From Flaccisagitta enflata (lineage: Eukaryota; Chaetognatha; Sagittoidea; Aphragmophora): a DNA stretch of 64,000 bases. This document shows, piece after piece, positions 1-9,540 of this stretch. The DNA lies in the NCBI GenBank assembly GCA_965153355.1, contig OZ231128.1:49724001-49788000 (forward strand), given 5' to 3'. The position numbers and the translations under genes are program-made. Under the pieces are notes generated by a model, which did no database searches, was not told the DNA's origin, and saw nothing but the letters and a program-made list of their open reading frames with translations. Every line of letters starts with the position of its first letter. Position 1 is the first letter of the stretch.

Positions 1-78
1 ACAGAAATTTTGCATTTTCAAAATTATGGCCCACTCTGTAATCAATTTTGGAAGGCGGCTATGTTCTTTATTTTTGTG
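1..78. mobile_element. Fragment of a palindromic MITE, cut by the window edge
   Basis: The AT-rich stretch reads like the middle of the palindromic element at 18199-18339: shared words are AAATTTTGCATTTT, CTCTGTAATC and CTATGTTCTTT. A family A terminal-hairpin element follows at 79 and appears to have inserted into it. The left part lies outside the window. Confidence 0.5.
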
Positions 79-185
79 TTTTTAGATGCGTCCTCGCATC
101 TCTATAAGAGGGTCTGTCCCTTGGTCTGTCTGTCTGTCTGTCTGAGTGTCACGCGAAAATTTCAAAACGCGATTTTCAAGGTTTT

Positions 186-540
186 CTCTTCATTTCTCTT
201 CCTGTCTCTTCATGTCTCTTATATTTCTTATGTCTCTTTCACCTCTTTTGTCTCCTTTGTCTCTTTTGTCTCCTATATGTCTCTTATGTCTCCTGTGTGT
301 CTCTTATATCTCTTATGTCTCTTATTTCTCTTATTCCTCTTATATCTCTTATATCTCTTATATCTCTTATATCTCTTGTCTCTTATCTCTTATATCATTA
401 AAGTCTCTCATGTCTCTTATGTCTCTTATGTCGCTTATGTCTCTTATGTCTCTTCATGTCTCTAAATGTCTCCTCATGTTTCCTCATGTCTCTCCATATC
501 TCTCCATGTCTTCCAAGTCCCTCATGTCTCTTTGTGAGGA
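186..540. repeat. 9-bp satellite, unit TCTCTTATG
   Basis: About 350 bp of imperfect 9-bp units (TCTCTTATG, TCTCTTATA, TCTCCTATG). The unit is a multiple of three, so frames stay open and give spurious Leu/Ser/Tyr-rich ORFs. It probably forms the core of the family A element. Confidence 0.85.
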
Positions 541-800
541 TGAGGCGGGGGTGTGGGGAGGCGTGGGGGGAGGAGGGGAGGGTGGGTGGGGAGGCGTGGG
601 GGAGGGGGTAGGGGTGGGGGAGGCGTGGGGGGTAGGGGTGGGGAGGCGTGGGGGGAGGCGTGGGGGGGAGGGGTGGGTAGGTGTGGGCGGGAGGGGTGGG
701 AAGGCGTGGGGGGAGGGGTGGGTAGGCGTGGGGGGTCAGGGGTGGGGGGGCGTGCGGGGAGGCGTGGTGGGGGAAGAGGTGGAGAGGCGTGGGGGGAGAG
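541..800. repeat. G-rich minisatellite with G-quadruplex potential
   Basis: About 260 bp made of GGAGGCGTGG, GGGGAGG and GGGTGGGTAGG blocks, almost free of C on the plus strand. Runs of three to six G with 1-4 nt spacers occur throughout, matching the classical G-quadruplex pattern many times. The Gly/Arg-rich frames here are artefacts. Confidence 0.85.
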
Positions 801-884
801 AGATGAATCAGTTTATATTTTTCTCTTAATCTCTGAATCTTAATATTTTCACATTATTATACAGTACCTTCCGAGCAAACCCGC

Positions 885-927
885 AGAATCTGTTTTGAAA
901 AATCCGCCATTTTTTTGTCGCCAAGGT
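885..927. mobile_element. Terminal fragment of a TA-flanked MITE (copy of 48385-49357)
   Basis: The stretch AAAAATCCGCCATTTTTTTG followed by CGCCAAGGT matches the right terminus of the 48.4-kb MITE and is followed by TA, as there. Only the last ~40 bp are recognisable. Confidence 0.6.
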
Positions 928-1394
928 TAGCCCTTTCAAGTAATCAGTAGCTAACACGTGATTATTCAAAAGGCTCTCCCTGTCCCTTCGTCCGTTTGGC
1001 TCATCCGTCGGTAGGCTTAAAAACGCGCATTTAACATGGCACGCTTACGTTATTGTTGGGGGAAGGGGGGCTGGGGGTTGTATGACATTGTTAGCCTCGC
1101 TTTGAGTGTTGATTTTCGAATTCTTTCTTCCCCGAGTAATCGAAGAAGAAAAAAATTTACCTGGCTTGAGTACAGTGACTCTTTAAGAAGTGTGTTCCTG
1201 TGGAGTGCTTTGAAACACACTCTCCTTATACCATCGTTTGCTAATTGTGCCTCGTAGCCTCTTTTCGCAATCGTAGACGTGTAGTAATCTATAAACGATA
1301 CCATGTCAATTTAGAAATCAAGCAATGAATCTATCGATCAATCAATTGCATCGACTTTAAGCTAGCAAAATTAACATAATCAATCAATACATGA
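928..1394. other. No gene recognised
   Basis: Unique-looking DNA. A small GTCC-type run at 980-1015 (CCCTTCGTCCGTTTGGCTC) suggests a decayed terminal-hairpin element, but no hairpin or 5' block can be assigned. Short ORFs on both strands show no recognisable domain. Confidence 0.5.
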
Positions 1395-1525
1395 GTGGAT
1401 CCGTCCGTCCGTTGCTGAGTCAGCCTGTCCATCAGTCGGTGCAATTTTTGAATCGCCAGCGGTTTCTACATCACTGTCCCTGCCCAACTGAACGCGACTT
1501 TTAGGGGTTGTAATTAACTTGTTTA
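1395..1525 (-). mobile_element. Terminal-hairpin element, family B-like, hairpin lost
   Basis: On the minus strand it starts AAACAAGTTAATTAC, then has AGTCGCGTTC and GGGCAGGGACAG (the subterminal motif and G-rich box of family B). It ends in a short tetranucleotide run (GATCCGTCCGTCCG on the plus strand). No 3' hairpin is visible. Confidence 0.55.
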
Positions 1526-1701
1526 GATAGCAGTAAAGCATCCATTGGAAACAAGTTTTCTACAGCTAATGATAATTGGTGTCTTTTGTGTAAATGTTTA
1601 GATTTGATTCAACATAATAGGGTAAATGTCATTGGGTCAACGTCCTTTAGTAAATGTAAGAATTTACCGAAGTGAGTGACATTATTGTGTGAAGAATGTC
1701 C

Positions 1702-1926
1702 CTAAGGCGTTATTGGGTGAGGGATGTCCCTAATAGCTACTACTTGTAGCGTCGGTTGGTCTACATATTCTTCAACTGTACCATTATCAATGTTTTGCAG
1801 GAAGTTCCAAGCCAAGCGCCTCTCGAAACATCGCACGCCGCCGTAGTACTTGGAAATTTTCCGTCGAATTCGCGACCATCCATCAACATTCCTCTGTTTC
1901 ATGTCCATACAAGATAATGGTGGCAA
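1702..1926 (-). CDS. Possible exon of an unknown protein
   Basis: An open frame of about 75 codons with mixed, non-repetitive amino acids, rich in Arg, Trp, Tyr and Asn (for example GWSRIRRKISKYYGG and ERRLAWNFLQNID). Its base composition is more balanced than the surrounding AT-rich DNA, unlike the simple-repeat ORFs elsewhere. I recognise no family. A family B element starts only a few bases upstream of its 5' end (1929), so the upstream part may be displaced or lost. No convincing splice site or promoter was identified. It may be a real exon, a decayed transposon gene or a chance frame. Confidence 0.22.
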   Translation of the reverse strand: MPPLSCMDMKQRNVDGWSRIRRKISKYYGGVRCFERRLAWNFLQNIDNGTVEEYVDQPTLQVVAIRDIPHPITP

Positions 1927-1928
1927 TT

Positions 1929-2140
1929 CTTAGTCGCGTGGTACACCCTGCTTTATCGGTCCGTCGATCCGTCTGTCAGTCCATCCGTCCGTCACACTTT
2001 ACTTTTTTGGGGTTTTTTTTTTTTTTTTTTTTTTTTTTCTTTGGCCTCACTCTGCTCCTGCCCAAATGATCAAGTGACCTCAAATACAGCCCCTGCCCAC
2101 CCACATGCGACTGAGGTAGTCTTGTATCCGGCCTAAATCT
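1929..2140 (-). mobile_element. Terminal-hairpin element, family B, decayed hairpin
   Basis: Plus strand starts TTAGTCGCGTGGTACACCCTGCTTTATCGG, which lacks the second hairpin arm. GTCC/GTCT repeats, CACACTTTACTTTTTTGG, a T-run, the GCTCCTGCCC box and CCCTGCCCACC follow. It ends in ATGCGACTGAGGTAG and GTATCCGGCC. The outermost CTTGTTT is missing. The order matches the intact copy at 44019-44237. Confidence 0.8.
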
Positions 2141-2310
2141 TTTATTTTTCACGTGAATAAACTTTTTAAGGGCGTCAGAGGGCAGGGGCCCATAATGCTC
2201 AACCAATTTTGACTAATCTAAAAATTCGCGTTCGACCATCTAAAGGATCTTCTGACAGATGTACGAGCACCATCCTTTATCGTCAATTAGCAATTGACTG
2301 AGAGAAGTGG

Positions 2311-2476
2311 TTTTTAGTTGCGGACACGCAACTCTATAAGAGCCTTTGTCCGTCCGTCCGTCCGTCCGTCCGTCGGTCCGTTATGCCAACGAGTTTGCGC
2401 GGCAAAACGCGCATATCCGTTCCCGGCCCACCTGGGACCCGTCCGCAACTGATGGCCGTGTATCCGGACTTGTTTT
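2311..2476 (-). mobile_element. Terminal-hairpin element, family C, complete short copy
   Basis: A 166-bp copy. The 3' end on the minus strand is TTTTTA plus the hairpin AGTTGCG-GACA-CGCAACT (7-bp stem), then CTCTATAAGAG and a (GTCC)n run. The other end holds GTCCGCAACT, complementary to the hairpin arm, then GGCCGTGTATCCGGACTTGTTTT. Both termini are present. Confidence 0.85.
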
Positions 2477-2641
2477 AAATCATTGATGTACGTATGAACT
2501 TCACCTCATCCATAACCCCCTCGCCCAAGGGTAATATGTGGTCAGCGATACCGTTTGCCCCGTTTTCAGATGTTGATGATTGTAGATAGGTAGAAGCGGC
2601 AGCAGTGCCCCAAAGGAGGATAATGCCTTCGTAGAATACAG

Positions 2642-2875
2642 GTGACTTCGTCCGTCTGTCTGCTCGTTCATCTATCTGCCTGTCTGGGTCTGTCTGTTCG
2701 TCTGTTCGTCTATTTGTTCGTCTGTCTGTCTGTCTGTCTGTTCAAGTCTGCTCGTTCGTTCGTTCGTCTGGTCTCGTCTGCCCATTCGTTCGTCCACCCA
2801 TCCGGGCCCATCAACTGGCCCATCCATCTATCTGCCCGTCTGCCCATCCGCCCGTCTGTCCGCCCGTCCAGGCTG
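2642..2875. repeat. Degenerate GTCT/GTCC/GTTC tetranucleotide tract
   Basis: Pyrimidine-biased tetranucleotides (GTCTGTCT, GTTCGTCT, CCGTCTGCCC). It lies beside the 20-bp-class minisatellite at 2876-3350, the same pairing seen inside complete terminal-hairpin elements. Confidence 0.7.
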
Positions 2876-3350
2876 TCCAGGCTTCGAGGTTAGGATTTGA
2901 GCCTCGAGGCTGGGATTGAGCCCGAGGTTAGGATTTGAGCCGAGGTTGGGATTTGAGTTTTGAGGCTGGGATGTGTGCCTGAGGTTGGATTGAGGCCTGA
3001 GGTTGAGATTTGAGCCTCGAGGTTGGGATTTGAGCCTGAGGCTGGGATGTGAGCCTGAGGTTGGATTTGAGCTCGAGGCTGATTTGAGCCGAGGCTGGGA
3101 TTTGAGCCTGAGGCTGAGATTTGAGCCTGAGGTTACTAGAGCTCGGAGGCTGGGATTGTGCCTGGAGGCTGGGATTTCCAGCCTGGGAGGTTGGACGGCC
3201 TGGAGGCTGGGATTTGAGCCTGGAGGCTGGGATTTGAGCCTGGAGGCGGGGATTTGAGCCTGAGGCTGGGATTTGAGTCTGGAGGCTGGGATTTGAGCCT
3301 TGAGGGTGGGATTTGGGCCTTGAGGCCAGGTTTTGAGCCTTGAGGCGGGG
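2876..3350. repeat. ~18-21 bp minisatellite (GAGCCTGAGGCTGGGATTT)
   Basis: About 24 imperfect units containing GGGATTTGAGCCTGAGGCT. It is the same class as arrays at 22.5, 33.7, 40.0, 45.8 and 59.2 kb, where it forms the core of terminal-hairpin elements. A GGAC tetranucleotide run follows (3360-3440). Confidence 0.85.
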
Positions 3351-3517
3351 GGGGGGATGCACGGACGGACGAATGAACGAAAGTCCTATAGGACATAGAG
3401 GGACAAAAGAGGACAAAAGAGGACAAAAGAGGACAAAAGAGGGTCTGTCTGCGCTCTATCCTTTCGTTGGTACACATGGCGAAAGGTCTGTTTAACCCCT
3501 TCAGATTTTTTGCATTT

Positions 3518-3640
3518 TTAGTCGCGAATTTGCAACTGTAAAAGGTTTCGTCCTTTGGTTTGATCGTCAGTCCGTTCATCCTTCAGTCTATCCGTCCATC
3601 AATCCGTCAGAATGTCTGTCTGTCCGTCAGGGCCGTAAAA
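3518..3640 (-). mobile_element. Terminal-hairpin element fragment (B/C-like 3' end)
   Basis: TTTTTAGTCGCGAATTTGCAACT keeps hairpin-like arms with mutations. Degenerate GTCC/GTCA/GTCT repeats follow. The 5' half is not recognisable. Confidence 0.5.
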
Positions 3641-3695
3641 AGGGGAGGGGGGGGCACTCCCATCTCAGATATGAAAAAAAATAAAGAAAGAAAAG

Positions 3696-3939
3696 AACAA
3701 GGTCATTAGACCAACACTGCGTGCGTCAAAATTTTCCGAAAATGTAGGACAGACAGATGGACACACAAACCGACTAAAAGGCAGACAAACAGAAATGTTC
3801 CAAATGACCTTAGAATATTTAGGAGCACCTTTGAAATACTGAAAATACCTTTTAAAGATGGATGGACGGACCGACCGACAGACCGACCGACCGTCCGACC
3901 ATAAAGTGGCCGAAAGAGTCACGTAACACGCGACTAAGG
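3696..3939 (+). mobile_element. Terminal-hairpin element, family F, complete
   Basis: It starts AACAAGGTCATTAGACC, then GCGTGCGTCAAAATTTTC, GGACAGACAGATGG and, near the 3' end, GACCGACCGACCG. It ends AAAGTGGCCGAAAG plus the hairpin AGTCACG-TAACA-CGCGACT and TAAGG. A second family F copy lies at 42871-43129. Confidence 0.78.
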
Positions 3940-4056
3940 AAAGTTTCAGCTCCATGGACAGCACTATAGCATTATAGCACTATAAATAGTGGAGGGCGCC
4001 ATTTCTCTCCACGGCCACGGGCTCTGCTGCCCTGATGCTAAAGTCAACAAGTGTGA

Positions 4057-4062
4057 AAACGC

Positions 4063-4158
<96 letters not shown>

Positions 4159-4230
4159 TGTGTTTGTATGTGCGTGCGTGTGTGTCTGTGTTTGTATGTG
4201 CGTGCGTGCGTGTGTGTGTTTGTGTTTGTT
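4057..4230. repeat. (TG)n microsatellite with imperfect tail
   Basis: About 50 uninterrupted TG units (4057-4157), followed by TCTGTGTTTGTATGTGCGTGC-type variants repeated twice. Cys/Val frames across it are spurious. Confidence 0.95.
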
Positions 4231-4482
4231 ACTATTGTTGATATTGTTGATATTGTTAATATGGTTAATATTGTTTATGTTGTTGTTAATGATAGTGATA
4301 TTTTTAATCTAAGATGTTAAACCAATTTACTGACAAGTATCAGATTGGCTTGAAATTGAGAAGTAATAAGGAGATGATCGATTTCTCCCTCTTTTGAGAC
4401 TAATTTGGCATCTGTAGCTCAAGCTGTTTAAAAATGAAACTGATTTCCTGAATGATTACTCTGGACAAAAAACTACCAATAC

Positions 4483-4783
4483 TTTTTAGATGCGTCCGTC
4501 AGGAACCCATCTCTATAAGAGGGTCTGTCCGTCCGTCCGTCCGTCGGTCCGTCGGTCCGTCCGTCGGTCGGTCGGTCGGTCCGTTACGCCTGTGCAAAAA
4601 CACGCGTTTCTTGGCTGTTTTTGGCCACGGTGATATCTTACACTGAAACAAATGATCAACCAACATGTTTTGAGAGTCTTTTCACCCGTCTGTTCGTCCA
4701 TCTGTCTCTCCATACATATGTCACATGATCAATACACGCTGAGACACAGCCCGGACGCATCGTTGCCCGGTCGGGCTTGTTTT
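4483..4783 (-). mobile_element. Terminal-hairpin element, family A, complete
   Basis: The plus strand reads TTTTTAGATGCGTCC, a disturbed hairpin arm (CCCATC), CTCTATAAGAGGG and (GTCC/GTCG)n. It ends with GGACGCATCGTTGCCCGG and TCGGGCTTGTTTT. GGACGCATC is the family A subterminal motif complementary to the hairpin arm. Confidence 0.83.
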
Positions 4784-4789
4784 ACTGTA

Positions 4790-5090
4790 ACAAATTGATT
4801 CAGGGATGTACACAGTTGAGTCGCTTCTGATTCCCCGCCTCTTTGGATTTTCTTCCTCGCGCGTCGTGTTTTAAAATCTATGATTTTTTTTCCGCATAAA
4901 GCCAAGAAACAGTGTAGTTAAGGTTTTAAATAGTATTAAATTGTCTTTTACTAATCAGTTTTCATGATTTGGCACTGTCGAAAGGTACATTTTCCCCAAA
5001 TTTTCTTCTCTTTTCCCCCTCTGTTTTCCGTCCCCATCTCCAAACCTATTCATTTTTCACCTCAATTATATACAGGCCTGTATTGATGTA
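4790..5090 (-). repeat. Dispersed repeat, copy 1 (others at 60267-60525 and 60645-60995)
   Basis: Reverse-complemented, this segment matches about 300 bp at 60690-60995. Shared words in order are GGCCTGTAT, GGTTTGGAGATGGGG, GGGGGAAAA, ACTGATTAGTAAAA and AATCATAGATTTTAAAACAC. No coding capacity or termini were identified. Confidence 0.65.
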
Positions 5091-6035
5091 ATGGCCATAA
5101 TTTTCAACCCAGGCCAAGGAAATCTTAACACAAAAAACGTCAAACAAAGTACTTTGACAAACAAAGTAGTTTGAGGGAAAAAAAAGTCCCACAGCCGTCC
5201 GATAATACATCTTGGAGTAAAAGCTTGATACTTTTTGCCATTTGAGATGAATTTTACATCAGTTATTTCACTGAGTCTACCTGGCCGCACGTGTGTCGGG
5301 CAGTCGTTTCGTGTTATCAAACTAGCATAGTGTGCACTCGGTTTGAGCAATTACATTGCGTGGCATTATTTGCACCTCAATGCGACGTTTTGTTGTTTCG
5401 AGACAAAGAATTTCTTGCCGCAGTTCGGTGCTCAATTTCAACGACGGATTTCCGCTTTGACTTCGAAATAGGGAAATATTCTGCAGTCGGTAAAAGATGA
5501 GTCATGTAAAAACGCCATGTAAAAATCGGTTGTCGGTTTTGGTTGCCGCTTCCATGTAAGATCAATTTTAAGTCAACATGGCATGTTGGATGGACAAAAA
5601 CTTTTCGTTCTCATTAAACAAATCAAAAAGTATTCGATTTGGCAACTCTTATTGCTAGTAACTGTTTACTTGTTTAATTGTAAACTGCGTCCCTCTGCAC
5701 CTTTTGATGGCTTCCAACTGAACCACAGTAAGGGTCGGAAACTGATTCATTTGGGCGCTTCACATAGCATAAGTTTTGAATTTCTTCTCGTCTCCTTAAC
5801 CCAATGCGGAGGGACTAATTTCAAGGCACTCACCATTTTTCTTTTTCCAAAAATAGGTCATCTTCCATTTTTTTTCAGTAACACTTTTTTATGGCCTAAT
5901 TTGCATATCGGTGTCAAGAGTTTCTGTCAGGTTTCAGTTGGTACAAGACACTACGAACTTATTCCTGTATCAGTTACACGCTTTTCATTATGTAAGAACA
6001 TGGATTTTTAAAGTCAGCCTTAGCATTCTATTTTC
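5091..6035. other. No confident gene; AT-rich unique DNA
   Basis: Frames at 5291-5500 (+) and 5583-6011 (+) are open and non-repetitive. The first ends near a possible donor, GTAAAAG at 5490. Neither shows a recognisable domain or a convincing exon pair, so I do not call them. Confidence 0.4.
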
Positions 6036-6395
6036 ACCCTTTTTGAGGCTCAAGCGTTCTTAACATGTTCTTATTTTTTAATTAGATAATCTCTTTAACT
6101 GTATATCTATATTGATATAAAAATTTGTTTTTTAAGCAATTGTAAAATAAAGGACATTTTCATTAAATAAAAAAAATGTAAAATTAATATCTAATAAATA
6201 ATGAATTATCATTTTAAAAAGCATTATCAAAATATCCCTCATTCAGAGTTTTTCATATAATTTTACTACTTTTTTGAAAATTTATATTCTTTTTTTCAAA
6301 TCTGAGGCTCAGCATGTTCTTAAGATGTTCTTATTTTTTGGCCAAATCTGAGGCTGATGTTCTTATAAACAGTGTTCTTATAAAAATAAAAGCGT
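6036..6395 (-). repeat. Dispersed AT-rich element with TAAGAAC / GCCTCAG repeats
   Basis: Reverse-complemented it begins TTTTTATAAGAACACTG, TTTATAAGAACATCAGCC and TCAGATTTGG. TAAGAACATG and GAGCCTCA recur at the far end. The 53.5-kb element has the same layout with TAAGCAC in place of TAAGAAC. The interior is very AT-rich and has no ORF. Confidence 0.55.
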
Positions 6396-7278
6396 GTAGA
6401 CTGCGCATCTGTATCACAGAAAATTTCCACAACATTTTCGTTCTCGATTTGAGGATGACAGTCCGACAGCCCAACAGTCCGACAACTGACTCAGGGACAG
6501 ACGCGGAGGTCTCACCCTACAGACGAAACTGAAATACAAGAAGTTAATCCCCAGGAAACTGTGGCACACCCCCCTACAGCCTCAATTGCTGAAATATAAA
6601 AAGGCACATAAGATAGGGAATGGCAGTTAATCAATTTAATACACCGCTTTTAGATTGGACTGTTGCAAAAGGAAGATATATTACTCCAAAACTATACATA
6701 GTTATTAGTTTTTCTTTTTCCCCCTGATAGATGATTTGATTAAGTTTTGTTACAAGCAAAGAATGTCCCACCAACTAGAAAATTTAAGCCTCCTACTTAC
6801 AATAAATGAATATTGCATGTTCTACATTGAAGGATTTTTTTCCCTAACAATTTTTTCTTTACTTCATTTCATAGTTGTCATTTCTACACGAATTGAGCTG
6901 AATTGCTGGGATTGGTCTAGAATTTGAGAGAATTTAATTTAGATTATGATCAGACATCGTGGTCATGGTAGATTTCTTACCCAACCACTCCTTATCTACC
7001 AATTACGGTTCTGGCTCCATTCCATTCTGCGTCTCACTAATCCCCCTTTCCCCAAGTTCCGGCTCTGCATCCCACCTAATACTAGATTACAGCTCCGCTT
7101 CAGCCTCCGTTTTCCGCCTCCACATCCTATCTTTATTTTACCAAGCGAATCAAAAAAGAGACACACTATCAAATAGCTTATTTAGCCATACAATTGTGGA
7201 GAAATCAATTAAAATCTTAGACCATTTTAAAGCTTTTTTGAAAATACTTTCATTTGGTGCTAATCTGGTAATTGTATC
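6396..7278. other. No gene recognised
   Basis: AT-rich DNA with short ORFs only. No repeat family, RNA gene or conserved domain was seen. Confidence 0.4.
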
Positions 7279-7420
7279 TTTTTAGTCGCGTGCTACGCGA
7301 CTCTACACCCCGCTTCCCCCTTTGCTATGATTTTCAGAGCGTCTCCACGCCCGCATCCCTCCAAAAACGCCGCGTCCACCGCATCCAGCTCAATTCCGGC
7401 TACGGGCCCGCTTTCTTTGA
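7279..7420 (-). mobile_element. Terminal-hairpin element, family B, partial
   Basis: It has a perfect family B 3' end (TTTTTAGTCGCG-TGCTA-CGCGACT, then CTACACCCCGCTT). The usual GTCC run is absent and the rest is decayed. A possible remnant of the 5' block is CCGGCTACGGGCCCG near 7400. Confidence 0.65.
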
Positions 7421-7752
7421 TTATGATGTAAGGAAAAAATGTTCTCACTGATTTTAATTTTGAACAATTTTCAGACAGTTATATAACATTCTCCCAAATC
7501 TTGAGGTTTTTGGGGTGTTTTGGGGTCAAAATCAATCAATACTGCATCAATAAAGTAAAATCTTTTAGTATCTTAAACAAAACTTCCTTAATTCTGCATA
7601 ACAAACACTGTAGGACCTCTCTTGTTGAAAAAAAGAAGCACTGCTGCCTTTTAATCTTATTTTTTCCATTAAAAAAGGCCATTTTTGGCTAAAAATTGAT
7701 TAATTTTTGTCATGAAATTGAGAGCAAATCTATCAACACTGGGGCTTTAATT

Positions 7753-8291
7753 CTTTTCAGTCGCATGCTACGCGACTCTACACCCCGCTTTGTCCGTCGG
7801 TCGGTCGGTCACACTTTACTTTTTTTATTCGTTTTATTCCTACTTACTCATTTTAAGTTAATTAGATCATTTAAAGTTAAATTAGATCATTTTTAGTCAT
7901 TTTAGGTCATTTTAAGTCAATTTCAGTCAATTTCAGTTATTTGAGTTATTTTAATAGTTTTGATCATTTTAGTGATTTTAGGTCAATTTAAGTCAATTTA
8001 GGTCAGTTAAATTCAATTTAAGTCATTCTTGGTCAATTTAAGTCATTTTAAGTCATTTTAAGTCAATTTTTGTTAATTTATGTCAATTTAAGTCATTTTA
8101 GTCACTTAGTCATTTTAGTCATTTTAGGTCAATTCAAGTCAATTTAGGTCATTTTAAGTCATTTTAGGTCATTTCAAATCATTTAAAGTCATCTTATGTC
8201 AATTACATTCAATGAAAGTCATTTTAGTTATGTGGTTATGTATTAAAGTAATTATGTCTCGCACGCGACTTATAGGTGTTGGCCTTGTTTT
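7753..8291 (-). mobile_element. Terminal-hairpin element, family B, with 10-bp satellite core
   Basis: It starts TTTTCAGTCGCA-TGCTA-CGCGACT, CTACACCCCGCTTTGTCC and (GTCG)n. A ~380-bp array of AGTCATTTTA units follows. It ends GTCTCGCACGCGACTTATAG, GTGTTGGCCTTGTTTT. Both termini are present and GCACGCGACT again mirrors the hairpin arm. Confidence 0.85.
7846..8225. repeat. 10-bp satellite AGTCATTTTA
   Basis: About 38 imperfect copies of a 10-bp unit (AGTCATTTTA, GGTCAATTTA). It forms the core of the element at 7753-8291. Confidence 0.9.
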
Positions 8292-8800
8292 GTAACAAAA
8301 CTTAATCAAATTAACTACCACAGAAAAAAAGAATCAAATGGTTGTCTCAAGTACTTTACAAATAACATATCTTCTTTTCGCTACAGTCCAATCAAAAAGC
8401 GGTGTAAGCTTCATCAGAATGATTTTGGAATTTCATTTTCAGTAAAAAGTTACAGTTTAGAAACTAGCTTAATTAAACATTTTTTGAATTTTGCTAAAAA
8501 TAAGATTTTTACTGGTTTCTTAGCAATAACTCTAAAATAGGAGTGAAATTCTCTATTTTCTTTATACTTCTTCATTCAGGGGTCGAAGCTGTGGGGGGAT
8601 GCTACAGCTTTTGGGGGTTAACTTTTTGTGTTTCACTTTCGTCTGTCGATATGAATGGAAGCATCTTATAAGCTTATATTTCTTTCCCTCGCTAGTTTGC
8701 TATTTATGTGAGGTAAAGCATGTCCATTGTCCCATGCAAATTGTCCAATATCCCTTGATCTTACGCAGTCTCATAGAAATAGAAATTCCGCACACACCCT
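8292..8800. other. Region downstream of the channel exons; no exon recognised
   Basis: AT-rich DNA that should contain the next exon of the minus-strand channel gene, if the donor at 8827 is used. No convincing continuation was found by eye. A read-through stop (TAA) lies at 8801-8803. Confidence 0.4.
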
Positions 8801-8827
8801 TTAAAGAATGCCGAAACAATGGCTAAC

Positions 8828-9398
8828 CTGTTGAATTTCCGAGGTTCTGATCGTATCCTGGGCTAACGCGATGAGCGTCATCGCAAATATCTCATAATCA
8901 AGTGAATAACATACTACAAATGAAGATGCCACCAATTCCGCATTGGCCACTGAAAAAAACAAGTTTGGTAAGATGTGATGACCAAATTTAATGGCTTCAC
9001 TATTGCAAAACCAAGAATCTGATTCAGGGATGCATAGGCCACGCAGGTAGACTCTGAAACGTCGATGAAGCTAATGCTGTTTACCTCCAGGGGAAAACAA
9101 CATGTCTTCGCATACAATAGCTGCGGTAGGAACGTTTTCCTCTAATCCATCTTTGTGTGTTAATATGCAGCTTCCTTGGGCAATAAAGTAAGCTTTAGAA
9201 ATGATGTCATTCATTCCAAATATTCGATCTCCGATGAGATACATTTCGCTATCAACGTGTGTAGCTAAGTAGCGGAAAAAGCTGAAACGTGAAATACGGA
9301 ATGCGCGCTGATTTACATTAGATTGGGCAGCGATTTGGTTTAGAAAGGAATGTCCGAGGGTAGGCAACAAATTGCTGTCCGGATCATTCCATGGTAGC
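8828..9398 (-). CDS. Cyclic-nucleotide-binding-domain channel (HCN/CNG/KCNH-like), partial gene, 3 exons
   Basis: Minus-strand exons at 9398-9085, 9053-9012 and 8949-8828 join in one frame across introns of 31 nt (GTAAAC...TTTCAG) and 62 nt (GTTTTG...TTTTTTCAG) to give about 159 residues. Residues 10-23 (LLPTLGHSFLNQIA) resemble the LP..L...I helix of the C-linker. Residues 40-59 (FFRYLA...YLIGDRIF) match beta-1/2 of a cNMP-binding fold, including the GD turn. AYFIAQGS (69-76) matches the YFI..G strand and HKDG the next turn. SPGE (102-105) occupies the FGE position. VVCYSLDYEIF (130-140) matches the late strand and C-helix start. The spacing from LP to GD (about 47 residues) is what these channels show. 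The arginine of the phosphate cassette is not evident, so ligand binding is doubtful. Family channels sit in membranes, but no transmembrane exon was seen upstream. The first acceptor (9399-9400) and last donor (CAG/GTTAGC) are tentative. Confidence 0.72.
9054..9084 (-). other. 31-nt GT-AG intron in the channel gene
   Basis: The sequence runs from GTAAAC to GTTTCAG. Removing it joins GGA-G to AG-TCT, giving Gly-Glu at the position of the family's conserved turn. Reading through it also stays open, so splicing is supported by protein similarity and not by a stop codon. It is very short for an animal intron. Confidence 0.6.
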
Positions 9399-9449
9399 CT
9401 TGATTTAGATCAGTGTTTACAAGCATGCAACCACAGACAAAGCGCATTC

Positions 9450-9540
9450 TGGTTACCGTATTTTCTCTAATTAGCGCCCCGGGTTCTTTTGAAATTGAAA
9501 AATGACATTGTCATTTTACCCTCCAATTAGCGCCCCCTTT
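9450..9540. mobile_element. Possible MITE remnant with repeated TAATTAGCGCCC
   Basis: ACCGTATTTTCTCTAATTAG is followed by CGCCCC. CCAATTAGCGCCCCC recurs about 60 bp later. Such repeated terminal motifs are typical of DNA-transposon ends. No partner terminus was found. It lies just upstream of the first channel exon. Confidence 0.3.

Larger units (their letters stand above)
79..815 (-). mobile_element. Terminal-hairpin element, family A, 5' end not found
   Basis: It begins with the family A 3' end on the minus strand: TTTTTA, then the hairpin GATGCG-TCCT-CGCATC (85-100), then CTCTATAAGAGGG and a short GTCT run. Next comes CACGCG and a long satellite core (9-bp units, then a G-rich array). The expected 5' block (GGACGCATCG...CTTGTTT) is not seen, so the right limit is only where the satellite stops. 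Confidence 0.6.

Noticed and set aside
553-843. Gly/Arg-rich protein
   Set aside because: It is the translation of the G-rich minisatellite. No conserved RGG spacing and no flanking exons.
5583-6011. 142-codon plus-strand frame
   Set aside because: AT-rich and non-repetitive, but with no recognisable domain, splice partners or codon bias. Chance frames of this length are expected in AT-moderate DNA.
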